DNA of 64,000 nt from Capitulum mitella. Its lineage: Eukaryota; Arthropoda; Thecostraca; Pollicipedomorpha; Pollicipedidae. The notes below the pieces were generated by a model that did not search any database, was not told the DNA's origin, and was given only the letters and a program-made list of their open reading frames with translations. The position numbers were made by a program, and so were the translations under genes. Below are positions 24,601-36,600 of the stretch, in pieces; position 1 is the stretch's first letter; each line of letters opens with the position of its first letter. Location: positions 18,398,144 to 18,462,143 of the forward strand of contig CP099849.1 in NCBI GenBank assembly GCA_030062745.1, in the 5' to 3' direction.

Positions 24601-27600
24601 GAGAAAACTGGACCCGCCGCGCGCACATTCGGGGGTATGGCGGTCCACTTCGCCGACTGTGGGAGCTGGGGTTTCACTGCCCTGCTAATGTCGCAAATTG
24701 CGGCTGCCGCTGTAGAGGCCGGCCCGGTGATGAATGAAAAACACGCGTTTTAGATCAGTAGACCACCAAAGCAGTTTCGACTCTCCTCGCCATTTCTTCC
24801 ATTGTCACTCTTGCGGCTTTTGACTGCGTGGTGTTTCAATAACCGGTGCTGTGCACGGGTCAAGGGCGTTTTAAGTAGTCAAGCGTTTGTCAGCAGGGGC
24901 CACACTTCAAGCCAAGCCATTCGCCCAACGGAAGTTCGGGTGGGCGTGGCGTCGGAACTGAACCGGCGCTGGGACTCCGGGCTAATTATCAGTCTTCCGC
25001 TCTGAATCCCAAATTGGGCGTGCGAGAGACATACAAGCATCGTCTGAGCGACGGCGCAAACGCCATGCATTACATGGCTCCCCACTTAGAGCCTTGTTCA
25101 TCCAAAGGGTCCGCGGAAGCGTAACGGATATTGAACAGAGGCTCTAAAATGAAATCTACCATCTGTGAGATGAAACTGGGCCAGTTAGGTACATAGACTA
25201 GACCCGTATCAGCTCCCTGAAATCGGAATGAGCAGTGTCCATCTCCTGAATCCCCCTCACAGGACGGACGTGGGGATATTTCGAGCGCATTCTCAGCGTG
25301 CTTCGGGGCTCGGCACAAAACCGGCCATCCTGATCCGTGCACTTCATTCCAACCCCGGAGCCGTGCTGGAGAGTCACAACCGAACCGCGATCCAGGCGAG
25401 CTCAGCCTTTTGGATCCGGCCCGGCCTGGCCCGGTCCGGCCCGGCCCGGCCCGGCTCGGCTCGGCCAGTCTGCACGGCTCGGCCAGTCTCGGCTCGGCGC
25501 GGCCAGTCTCGGCTCGACCTTGTACGTGGGCGGCCTTATCATGCACGGCCGGGCCGGCGTTTTTACGGTGTTTGTCGAGCAGTCGGCAGATAACGGGGCG
25601 GCCGGCGCCGGGATGCTGCATCTCCGGGGGTCCGTCCAGCGGGGAGGGGCCCGACAGGCGACCGTGACCCGGTCCCATGGCTCGGACGCTGCCGTCTCGC
25701 CGAGGCCGTCTCGCCGGGCGACCTGTACCGGGCCGGCGGCGGGCCAGCTGGCTTTGTCTCCCGCGGCAGAAGACGTTGACACGTTTTGATTGCTCTCTGT
25801 GGGAAGTCGCCGGCGTGTGTCGTCATTCACCGGGTCTCGGCGCTGCTGAGGCGGATGACAAAAAGCCGATGCGAGTCTCTCTAGGCTGCATTCATTTCGC
25901 GCCTTTCCTCAGTGTCATTTGTCTTGGTGTGTCTCATGCTTCTTTGCCACATGTGTTGCAATCACGGTCGGATTCCGTCCTCATAACTCTTCTGCTGCCA
26001 CTTGTTCTGCTGCCATACTCGGATCCCATGACCAGCACGTTCCCGTTGCCACTTGTTTTGCAACCGGCTCGCGCTCCGAATCCAGTGGTATCCGTTATCA
26101 CTTGTTTCGTAACCGTCTTCGGGTATCGCGTCCGGCACATTTCCGTTGACACGTGTTTGGCAACCTCTACGCTCGGAGCCCATGTTCGGCACGTTGTCAT
26201 TGCCACGGGTTCTGCAACCAGGCTCAGTATCCGCACAGAGCGCGCTGCCTTCGCCGCTCTGTCGCGGCGTCTGAGCCGCCGGTGGTGGTGGCGGAGGCGC
26301 GCCTGACCCGGCCAACCGCCGGTCCGTTGCAGTCGGTGATCGAGAGCACCGCCTCATCGGACAGCCTGGGCGACCGGTCCGTCTCGCCGGACGGCTCGGA
26401 CGAGTCGGCCGGCCGGCCGCGCTCACTCAGCCCGCAGCCGCAGGTGATCCAGGCGCCGCCCCGCTCCAAGAAGCGGGCCGCGCCCAAGCCGCCGCAGCCG
26501 AACGGGGTACGTGCGCGCCCGCCGGACCCGGCCTCCGGACTCGAGGCTTACACGGGATTTACGACAGGGTTTTTAGCAGCAAAAGTGACGTAAAGCCGTT
26601 CCCACTGGTCTGACACGACGATGCCTGGTCTTCCAGGCGGGCTCAGTTTGTGCTGTCTTGATTGATTTAACCCTGACGATGATAAGTAATTTCTCGTGTA
26701 AACGCACCGTGACTTGAAACCGTCAGACACCGAATTGACTGCCGCTACGAGGCGAGGATGATGTGTCTGTGACATGGCAGTGATGTGGCCACGATGTGAC
26801 AGTGAGTGGCCGTTACGTGGCCTCGACACCAGTTGGCTGGTGCTGCGGTGTTGCCGTGATGTAACGAATGCCACTTTAACGTCATTTATGGAGCTCTTCG
26901 ACAATGCTGTGACTATGGCGTAGTGATATTGTGAGAGTAACGTGATTATTTTGAGATCGTGAGCTGACCATGATGTGACCAATAGGAGGCAGAATGTTCC
27001 TGTGGTCAGTTAGGTCGTGATGTGTTCAAGAGGTGACTGTGATTTGCTTTACTGCGGTGTGACCACGGCAAGTGTTGACCTGGCGGAGTTCTGACCTGGC
27101 CGGGACGTGAGTATGACGTGGCTGTGACGTCGGCAGGCCGGCCCGAGTCCGGTCAGCCCGCCGCCGCCGGCGCCGGCGGCCGCGCCGGTCGGAGCCCGCC
27201 CTCCCAGCGAGCTGTCGGAAGGAGCCGAGTCGGTCGAGTCGCGTCAGAGCTCCGACAGCTCCGGCTACCACGAGGCCGGACTGAGCGACGCACCGGACAG
27301 GTGAGTCCACCCGAACCTCCAGAGTCCCCAGAGTCCACCGGGGCCGGCTACCTGTCCGACCTCCAGAGCTTGACAGGTGAGTCCTGGGCCTCCAGAACCA
27401 GACAGATGAGTCATCCCGAGCCTCCAGAGCCTCTGCAGCCCCCAGAGTCCGCCGGGGCCGGCTACCTGTCCGGCCCCCAGGGCCAGACAGGTGAGAGGTG
27501 TGTTGTTACTAGGTATCCATCGGGCCTCCGTACGAGAGAACAATCGGCATTCGCCACGTAACCTGGTTCGTGTTCTGAATCTGACTATTCCTGCTCAGAA

Positions 27601-30600
27601 GGACCTGTTGATAATATCACCACTGCAAAAGTTGCAAGTCTTCGCCGGGACTAAAAAACAATGCCCCGTAGTGTAGTAGCATTCCCTTTTGTCTGTTATT
27701 TTGTGTCGCATTCCGAGATCAAAAGAAAAGTTACTTATTGCATTTTCGGTAGCCTTATCGGATGCCCGTAAATACAGTCAAAGAGTAACGCTCCCTTTGC
27801 AATATCGTATCTTGATTCGCAGCGCGGCGGTAATTTTCCCCTGCATGAACATGTTGTTATACCATCCTTACAACGACTGTCAGCAGCTTTCCTTCGTAGC
27901 ACGATTTTCCCGGAACATAACTTTCCCAACGCCAACGTACTCTGTAATGACGTTCTATACAGTGTTCCTCGAAGCTTGGCGTCCGTCTGGCCATGGTAAC
28001 TTGCCAGCTCAACGTACCCTTGGCACGCCGGATTCACGCCTGAGGAAGTTTACGTCGTGAGAAGCGCTCCCGTGGCATTGCCGGCATTGTGTCTTGCAGT
28101 GGATCCGTTTTCACGCTAAAAGTGCGGGCTGGCGTTTATCTGTGCAATTTGGGTGCGATTACGGGCAATCTGGTCGGTGTTTGCGCGGCGGTTAGCGGCC
28201 GTGCGACCGAGGATGTCTGCCGAACGGTAGTCGACCGTGCCGTCAGTTGACATCACTCCGCCACGCCGGAGCTGTTTGCACGCCTCCGGCGAGGACTGGG
28301 CCTTGAGCAAGACGGGATGGACGGCCTTTAACGAGGTCGGAGCGGAACAGCTCTGCTGTCCTGCGAAGCTGGACAGGCGGTCCGTCCGGGGCTGTGTGAG
28401 CCGGCAAAGCGCCGTTTCTCCGCAACCGTGTGACTCGTGCCGATAGCGTGGCCGTTGAGCCGGTTTTCTCTCGTTTCAGCCCCACCGAGCGCGTGCCGGC
28501 GACGGCGGCGCCCACCAACCTGGGCTCGGTGTCTTCCTTCTCCACGTCCAACCTGACCTCGTCCAACCTGACCCAGGTCAACTCGGTCTCGACCGTCTCG
28601 CTGTCGTCAGCCATCCGCAAGCGGCGCGCGCCGCCACCTCCGGCCATCCCTAAGATCGTCGAAGACCCGCAGACTCCGCAGTCGCGCGCCGGCGAATCTC
28701 CGCCGCCAGCGCGGCCGGCCGCCGACCAGAGCGCCCAGCCAGCTGCCGCCGGCGCCCCTGTAGCTCGTCGCCAACCTGTAGAGGTGAAGCCAGGTCAGTA
28801 CCGGCCGGCGGCGCCTGAGGACGGTAGCTCTGCAGAGGGAGCAGAGAGCGGGAGGAGCGCTCTTATGAATGAGTTGCGGACTGTACTAGAGTCTCGCAGG
28901 GGAGAATGATCGTATCTGGCATCCTCCTATCTAATCGCTGTGCTAACCTGATCTCGCTTCCTTCTAGGGCCTTCGAGGTGACTGAGGTGTATCCCGAGGG
29001 TAACAATTAACTTTTGATTTCTCTCACCTCCTCACCTCCGCATGCAGCCCCCACAGCCCACTTGTCCCGGTGGCTTGCTAACTCCGCACGCTTTTCTCCA
29101 CGGGTGTGTGCTCTCTCTTTTAGAGCTAGCTGACCGCCCTCCGATAGCGACCCGTAGCTCGAGCAGTGCCGGCGCGGGGCCGGCGGCGCCTCCGCAGCCG
29201 CGCCGGCGCAGCTCGCTGGGCGCTCGGCGGCCGCAGCCGCTGCCGCGCCTGCGCCTGGCCCGCCAGGCGGCCGAGGACGAGCCCGACCTGCTGCCGCCGC
29301 CACCCGGCTTCGGCGACGCGGGGCCGCCGCCGCCGGCCGAGCCGGCGGTGCGGCTGCGAACCGCCGCCGGCCGCGCCGCGCTGCCCCGGCCGGCCAGCGT
29401 CGGCGGCACGCTGCCGCGCAAGAAGCGCGCCCCGCCGCCGCCGCCGTTGGCCGCCACCGGCCAAGCCGCCTCGTGGCCGGCGCCGCCGGCGACGCCCGCC
29501 GAGACGCCGCCGCCACCGTGGCGTCAGACGTCGTGGGGCGTCCGGCGCCAGACGTCGTGGCAGACATCGCGGCAGAGCAGCGTCCGCGACGACACGTCGG
29601 TGGACCTGACGGACGTGACGTCGCTCAGCTCGTTCCGCACCGTGTCGGAGGACTGGCGCGTCGCGTCGGAACCGATGTCGCCGCTCTCGATCACCGACAG
29701 CGAGGACCTGGAGCGCGGCGCCGGCGCCCAGCTGGAGGACGGCTCCGTAGAGGACGCTAGTGGCGAGGGCGCTGTCGGACCGCAGTGTTTTGTTATCCAC
29801 CGGTGGCGGAACTCCACAAACCTAGACCAGCTGGTGACGGATGCACGGGGTCGCAGTCAAGGTCAGGGGCCTGCATGTCTAACACGGTGTTTGTGAACTA
29901 AATGGTTCAAGTGTCAACCCAAATGTGTATGAACTAAGTGGTCAAGGTGTCGACCCAAATGTTTTTTTTTTTTTTTTTAATTCTCGGCCCTGCTATTTCA
30001 TAACTAAACTTATCGATACCTTTATGGAAAACGTCAATTCCGTTCAGCGTTTTCAAGTCGTCGACAATTTTTTGCTTTGATTTTGTTTTCTCGCCGAAAA
30101 TTTCACAAAACATTACATTTTCAGACGATGAGACTGAGCCCAAGAACAGCTCGTCGTCTGGGTCGTCGACGTCGACGCTGGAGAAGGCGCATCTGAAGAC
30201 GCCGTCTCGACAGGACTCAATCACCTCAACGGAAACGCTAACGTCGACAGACCAGCCCGTGACGTCAGCCGTCAGTCCATCGCCGTCTCCGAACTCGGAG
30301 AGCACCAGCCAGTCGGCGACGCCCACGGATTCCGACTACCAATCAAAGACGGCGACCGAGGCCGATAGTCGGACTGCGTCGGCTTCCGATTCTGCTGACA
30401 ATCTAGAGCCGAATGTTCCATCTTCAAAAGGATCTGCTTCAACCTCCACTGTTCAGGATGAATCACTGGCACCTCATAAGGTTCAGCAACAATCGGAGAA
30501 ATCTCCAGAAAGAAGGGATCTGCCGATTCCCATAGCTGCGGAGGAGCGACGGGAAAGCGCGTCTTCTGCTCGCGAAGAGCTCTCATTGCCAGCAGCCAAG

Positions 30601-33600
30601 TCGATTGAGCCACCAAGTGAGACTATGACTCGTCAGACTGGCGGCGACAAGATCACTCGTCAGCCTCGAGTAGATGACGAAGTCGACCGCGTTTCGAGCC
30701 TATCCACCAGTACTGAAGCCAGCGCGGAGACGAAGGCAGAAACTCTCCACTCGGCTGAGATACAGCACTCACAGTCACTTGAGAAGGCACGGCAAACCGA
30801 GACACGTGAGAACCGCGCAGAAGACGTCACGGACGGTCCGCCGCCGGCCGACGCCCCCCGGGATCAGGCGGCAGTCGACACCGAGCCGCCGCCGGCCGAC
30901 GCCGCCGGCGACGACGACCAGGAGACGGCGCGGCTGCAGCGCGAGGTGGAGCACGCTCTGGAGAGCCTGGACAACAACTTGGACGAGGCGCTGGCCGAGC
31001 CGGAGGCTGATTTCGCCGAGAGCGCCACCCTGCCGGCGGAGACCCGGCCGCCGCCGCCGGCGTCGACGTCCGAGAGCACGCTGCCGGCCGTGGCTCACCA
31101 CAGCGGCGAGCGCGTCACGGAGACGCGGCAGGTCGTCCGCGAGACCCGCGAGGTCGTGGAGACGCTGCTGCCGGTCGCCAAGCTGGCGGAGAGGCCGGCC
31201 GAGCCCGAAGGCAAGGTGGTCCAGATGCCGCCGGCGGAGGCCCGGCCGGCTCCGGCGGCGGACGCGCCTGCGGCGGCGCCGCAGACCGCTCGGCCGTCGG
31301 ATAAGGAGCCCATTGTTGTTCCAGAAGCCGCGGAGAAGTCCGCAGCGCCGGAGGAGAGGCCGGCCGAACACAGCGCTGTCGTCGCCGCCGCCTCCTCTGA
31401 AGCGCCGAAGCCCGCCTTGCCGAAGGCGCCTGCGGCGATGGAAGAGGCGAGAAGCCGTCACGATGCCGCCAGCGACAGGCCGCAGGCAGAAACTGTTCCG
31501 ATCAAGACGGGTCCACCGAGGCTGCAGACTTCTCTGAAGGCGGCTGACAGAGGAAGCCTCAAGACAGCAGAACCGCAGGAAGAGGTCGTGGAAAAGTTCG
31601 AAAAAGTTCAGCGAAATAGGGTAAGTGGTCACACTCTTTGTTTTAATTTGGGTGTTTAAGTGTGCTGTGGGTGGCTTAAGCATATGTTGAGTGTCTTAAT
31701 AACCTTGGGTGTTTTGATGGCTTTTCCTGTGTGTGTCTGTCCTTCGCAAGGTCCATGGGCCAAGCTAGATCAGCTGCTTAAGCGCCTGGTGTGCAACTTG
31801 CAGATGACGTCCAAGGACATCCAGGTTCAGATCGAGAAAAAGCTGGCTTCGTTCGAGCAGCAGCCGCGCACGAATCCGACGCAGTTGGTGTCGCCGCCGC
31901 CGACACCGGCGGCGGCGCCGGAGCCGGCCAGCTGGGAGTACCAGCTGCCGGACCCGCCCACGCCGTTCCAGGACCACGCCCCTGGGCGGGCGCCGCTGGA
32001 GGCGCCGCTCGAGTTCCAGGACTCGATGACGGTCACCTCGAGCGAGCTGTCGAGCGAGCCGGAAGACCTGGCCGAAGCCACCAACGAGAGCCTGGCGGCG
32101 CGCATCAGCCCGCCGCGCGTCGTCGACCAATCGCAGGCTCCGCCGCCGCCCGCGGACCAAGCGCAGCAGGCGACGGCGGCCGCCGACCAATCGGAAACGG
32201 TGGCGCAGAGTGAGAGGCCAGCCAAGCCCGAGCGGCGGCGCACCAGCGAGAAGATCGCACGCAGGATGAGCTTCTCGATCGGGGCCTACAACCAGCGCGA
32301 CCCGGCGCAGGAGGGCACGACCTCCAGCCGTCTGCAGAAGGCCGACTCCTTCCACTGCCAGCAGAGCTCGGCCAGCCAACCGGAGCCCTCAGCTCAGGTG
32401 AGTGGCATCAGATCCGGCGCGTGATTGTCTAGCTGGCCGTCCGTGCGCGCAGATTGCGATCTGTTTTTAGCGCATATTCGTCCGTGTTCTGTTCATACAG
32501 CAACGACCTTGTTTACTTCGTCCGAGATCAAAAATGGAGCGCGCGAGCCCGCATTGTATCGAGGCCGTGACCGAGAACGCGAAAACAGGCAGTGCGGATC
32601 GTGTTCGGATTATTCATCACGCACCTATTACTTTTCCGCTCGTCTGCATTAATCAAACTGACGTGAATCATGATTCCGTGCTTCGCAATTGGTCCACTTG
32701 CTCAACGTCTGCACTGTTCCTCTGACGGTCTTTGAGCCCAACATTGCCTAACGTACCGCGTGGCGCCTCCCCGGCCGCGTTCTACCGTCCGGTGATTCAC
32801 GCTCGCGCGCGTCGTCAGGAGGCCTCGGGCGGCGAGCCGGCCGGCGCCGAGGTCGGCGGGGTCGGCGGGGTCAGACGGGCCGTGACCCGGCGCCGCGGCT
32901 CGGACGCGGCCGACTCGAGCACGCGGGGTCACCCGAGGTCAGCTGCCGAGCCGGAGCCGGAGCCGGTCAGACCGCCGCGCAAATACGAGGTGAGACGGCG
33001 CCCGGCATGGCGAAGGCGACTGGTTCTCTCGTTGCCATTGTGAGCTGTTTGCAGATGTGTCGGTGGTGTAAATGTGCCGTGTCACGTGCGACAGCTGGCT
33101 CTCTTTGTGGCGTGAGTGAGGGGCAGCTGTGAAGTTTTGTTCCAGGCCTGTTTTCATACGATGAGTGTAAGTGGGGTGAGGGGTGTTACGAAAGTCTTCA
33201 TTGTGTGAATAGCTGTGTTTGAGGCGGTAATTACCGGTCCTGTGATGAAGAAGTGCCCGTCGTTTCGTTTTCGTTCATGTTCTTTTGTCCGATCTATTGC
33301 TGTACACGATTCTCATAATTCGGTCCCCCTGTAAAGAAGTTCCACGAGCCTTGCTGATCTGTTCCACTGAGACTGCTGTAGTTCTGATCCGCTTGACGTA
33401 GATTTCATTGTGGCACCCGCTAAACGTGTAACTGGTCAAATTCGCTGAACCACTTTTCAGACGAAGTTCAACGGTTCCAAGTCGTGCTCGATGATGAACC
33501 TGAGTGGCGGACTGGCTCTGCCAGCTGAGAATACCTCGCCAAATATGAACAAAACTCAGAGCCACACAGATCTGGCACTAGGCAAGTGTTTCTGGAATTT

Positions 33601-36600
33601 CAAGGCCTGGCAGATTTTCCAGGCTTCTTAGGGGGTTCTTCTGGCCTGCTCTTGGAATGTCCCTGTTCTTTTAGTTCATATTCAGTAACTATGACATTGG
33701 CATCAGGATATGCGCACCTTTATCTGTTAGGACCTTTTTCAAACTCTGGTGTCTCATCATTATCGCATTTTGCCCTTTTTTACCTGAGGATGGTGCTCAC
33801 GTTGCAGTTATAACACAATTTAACGGTATGGAATATATTTTGCTGTATGCTGCGCCATTTCTGGTTCAGTGATATGTTTGATAAGGCATGACGCGAGACC
33901 GAGTCGCCGAATATAAGGCCGTCAATCTCGTTTTCAGAGAGCGAGGTGAACGACATCCAGTCTGAGTTTCTGAAGCTGCAGAGGCAGTTCCTGCACTGGC
34001 AGCAGCAGCTGCTGCAGAACCAGTCGATCCTGCAGACGAAGGTGGCGCCTCTGGCGGCGCGGCCGGCCGCCTCCAGCCTGCAGAGTCTGGAGGTAGGGCG
34101 TCCGGTCGTCCCTCCACGGCCGGCAGGCTTGGCCCGTCCTGCGGCCGCGTCCGGCGCACCGGCGGCCGGCCGGCGACGCCACGTGGAGCTGCGATGGCTG
34201 GCGACGGTGGCGGCCGCGGCCGGCGAGAGCGGCCGGCCCCTGCATGGCGACACGTGCCGCGGCGAACAGAGCGGCACGAGCGGTCTGACGGCAAGCATGC
34301 GCTCCGATGTGGACCGGTGGCCGGGGTCGCTTGTGGTGGGCGCTAACGGTGGCGGCTGCGGAGGGCTAACACAGCCGGGCTGTGTGGTTGTCGCTGTGTG
34401 GTGCTCGCTTCTGGCTGTGCTGATCCCCTCTTCGGCCGCTTATTTGTAATGGAAGGTGGTTCTTCTCTTCTTTCTTCTGAACCTTCTTACTTCGACCATA
34501 CAAGGTAACTCTTTCGTCAAAGCTCAACTAACAAGACATTGCCGTAATTCGTTTCCCGCTGGTTTGGAACGTTGATGTTTTCCCACGTGCAGACATGTTC
34601 CTGTGCTCGGAGCGATTGTTATGCCTTCTTTTGTTAAATCATTATAAAATCATTTGTTTCAAAGCAAACCTATATCACCCTACGTACCCAAGTATGCATC
34701 TTGAACTGTGCCTTTGGATGTGAGTTTAAAGTGCGGGTACTTTGAAATGGGTCAGACATGTTCAAAGCAAAACCTGCGTAGCATTGCAGGTTTCTTACGT
34801 GGCAGTGTTCCAACGACTGTTGAGAACGTTGGTGCCCTGGATGTCACCTCTGACCTCTGACGTGGTGTCCAGGTGATCGAGGAACTGCGGCGACGGGCGC
34901 CTGAGGTGGCCGCCTCTCCGCCGGCGTCGGCCGACTACACGAGCCGCTCCCAGTCCCTGCCGCGCGGCTCCTCCCTGCAGGCGGCCAAACTGTCGCTGGC
35001 CGATCCGCTGCTGCCGCCTCCGCAGCAGCCCCAGCCCCAGCCCCAGCCCCAGCCCCAGCCCCAGCCGCAACCGCAGCCGCAGCACCAGCCGCAGCCGCAG
35101 CCGCAGCCTCCGCAAGAGCAGCGGCGGCCGGAGCCGGAGCCGAAGCCGGAGCCGGAGCCGGAGCCGGAGCCCGAGCGGCAGACGGAACCAGAACCGGAAC
35201 CCAGGAGGGAGCGGGCCTCCACTTTGGAGCGCCCGCCCTCGGCTGCCAGGTAAGGGGCACTGCGGTCTCGGAAAACAGGATGTGGTTCACTGTTATTGGG
35301 GATGCATAGTGACAATGCCATTTGAGGCGTAGACGCGACAGCTAACGGCATTTCGCAACTGAATGTAGTAAAAGAGACGTTAAAGCACACTTGATCGTTG
35401 GTTACCTAACATAGGGTTCACTTAGAAGTCTGGTATTGATAGCAATAGGTGAGTCATCATGCTATGGCATATTCTAAAACAAACTTGGTGCCTTTAAACC
35501 GCATTGTTTCGGAGATTGCTGCTTGAGTCACGCACGTCTTCTGTGATTGAGCAACATCTACGCATCTGTTTCAGGGAGAAGAGGGTGCCGTTTTCTCCGC
35601 CGAAGATCAACCTCGGCTCCTGGAAGGACCAGGGCCGGCAGGGCCAGGTGCAGCTTAAGGAGGACAGCGACTACATCCTGCGCCAGACGACGCCGACCGC
35701 TGGCGCCCAGACGACGCCGCTGCCGCCGCCGCCGCCGCCAGCGCCGGCCGCCGAGCAGGCGCCCCGGCGCGCCGGCCCGGTGTCGGTCCGGCCCAGCAAG
35801 AGCGTCACGGTGACGTCACTGGGCGCGCCGCCGCCGCCGGTCAGCCTGGCCGAGGGCGCGGCCCGGCCCGAGCCCAAGGTGAACGGCCAGCCGCGCCTCT
35901 CGGCCGTGGCCAAGGTGCGCCAGAACACGACGGTGGCGGCGCCGCAGGCGGTGCTGCCGCTGGCGGCGGCGGCGGCGGCGCGCGCCGGCCGGCCGCCGCC
36001 CGCCTTCAGCATCGCCGACTCGAAGCCGGTGTACACGATGGAGCCGAGGCCGAAGGCAGGCCGCTTCACGTCGGTCGTCTCGCTGACTGAGGAGCCCAAG
36101 CAGGCGCACACGGTGTCCGTGCAGGTGTCGAAGCCGGCCGCGAAGGCGCCGCTGCCCCAGGCATTGCCGCCGGCGGCGCGGCCGGCGCGACCGGCCGAGG
36201 CGTCCGCACACACCGGTGGCCAGTCGGCCGTGACCTGCCGCGTGACGCCAGCGCAGAACCGGGTCAACCCGGCGCAGAATCACGTGACCCCGGCGCAAAA
36301 CCGCCTGAACCCGGCGCAGAACCGCCTGAACCCGGCGCAGAACCGGGTGAACCTGGCGCAGGGCCGCCTGAACCCGACGCAGAAGACTGTGCCCAGTGTG
36401 GTCAGTGTCACGCGCAAGGACTCTGCCACGTCCACGGAGGTGGCAGCGCGCAGTGTGCCCATCGACGCCTCCTGGAGAAGCAAACAACAGCCAGTGGTGA
36501 AAGGTCAGAGTCATGATCGGAGAATGCCGCTGTGTAAAATGAACCCGCTGGTGAATCGTCTCTTGTTTTTTGCGGGAGGACTTTGGGTTGTTTTAAGGCA

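Larger units (their letters stand above)
23938..26332 (+). other. cobl intron 6
   Basis: 2.4 kb. Contains a short pentamer array (about 25,420-25,510) and a degenerate tandem repeat (about 25,935-26,225) close to the next exon. No gene seen. Confidence 0.6.

Noticed and set aside
28970-29005. Possible microexon of cobl (AFEVTEVYPE) between exons 9 and 10
   Set aside because: Has an acceptor-like CTTCTAG, but its phase is incompatible with exon 9, and exons 9 and 10 join in frame without it.
29126-31683. Long minus-strand frames opposite cobl exons 10-11
   Set aside because: Antisense shadows of real GC-rich exons; Arg-rich translations.
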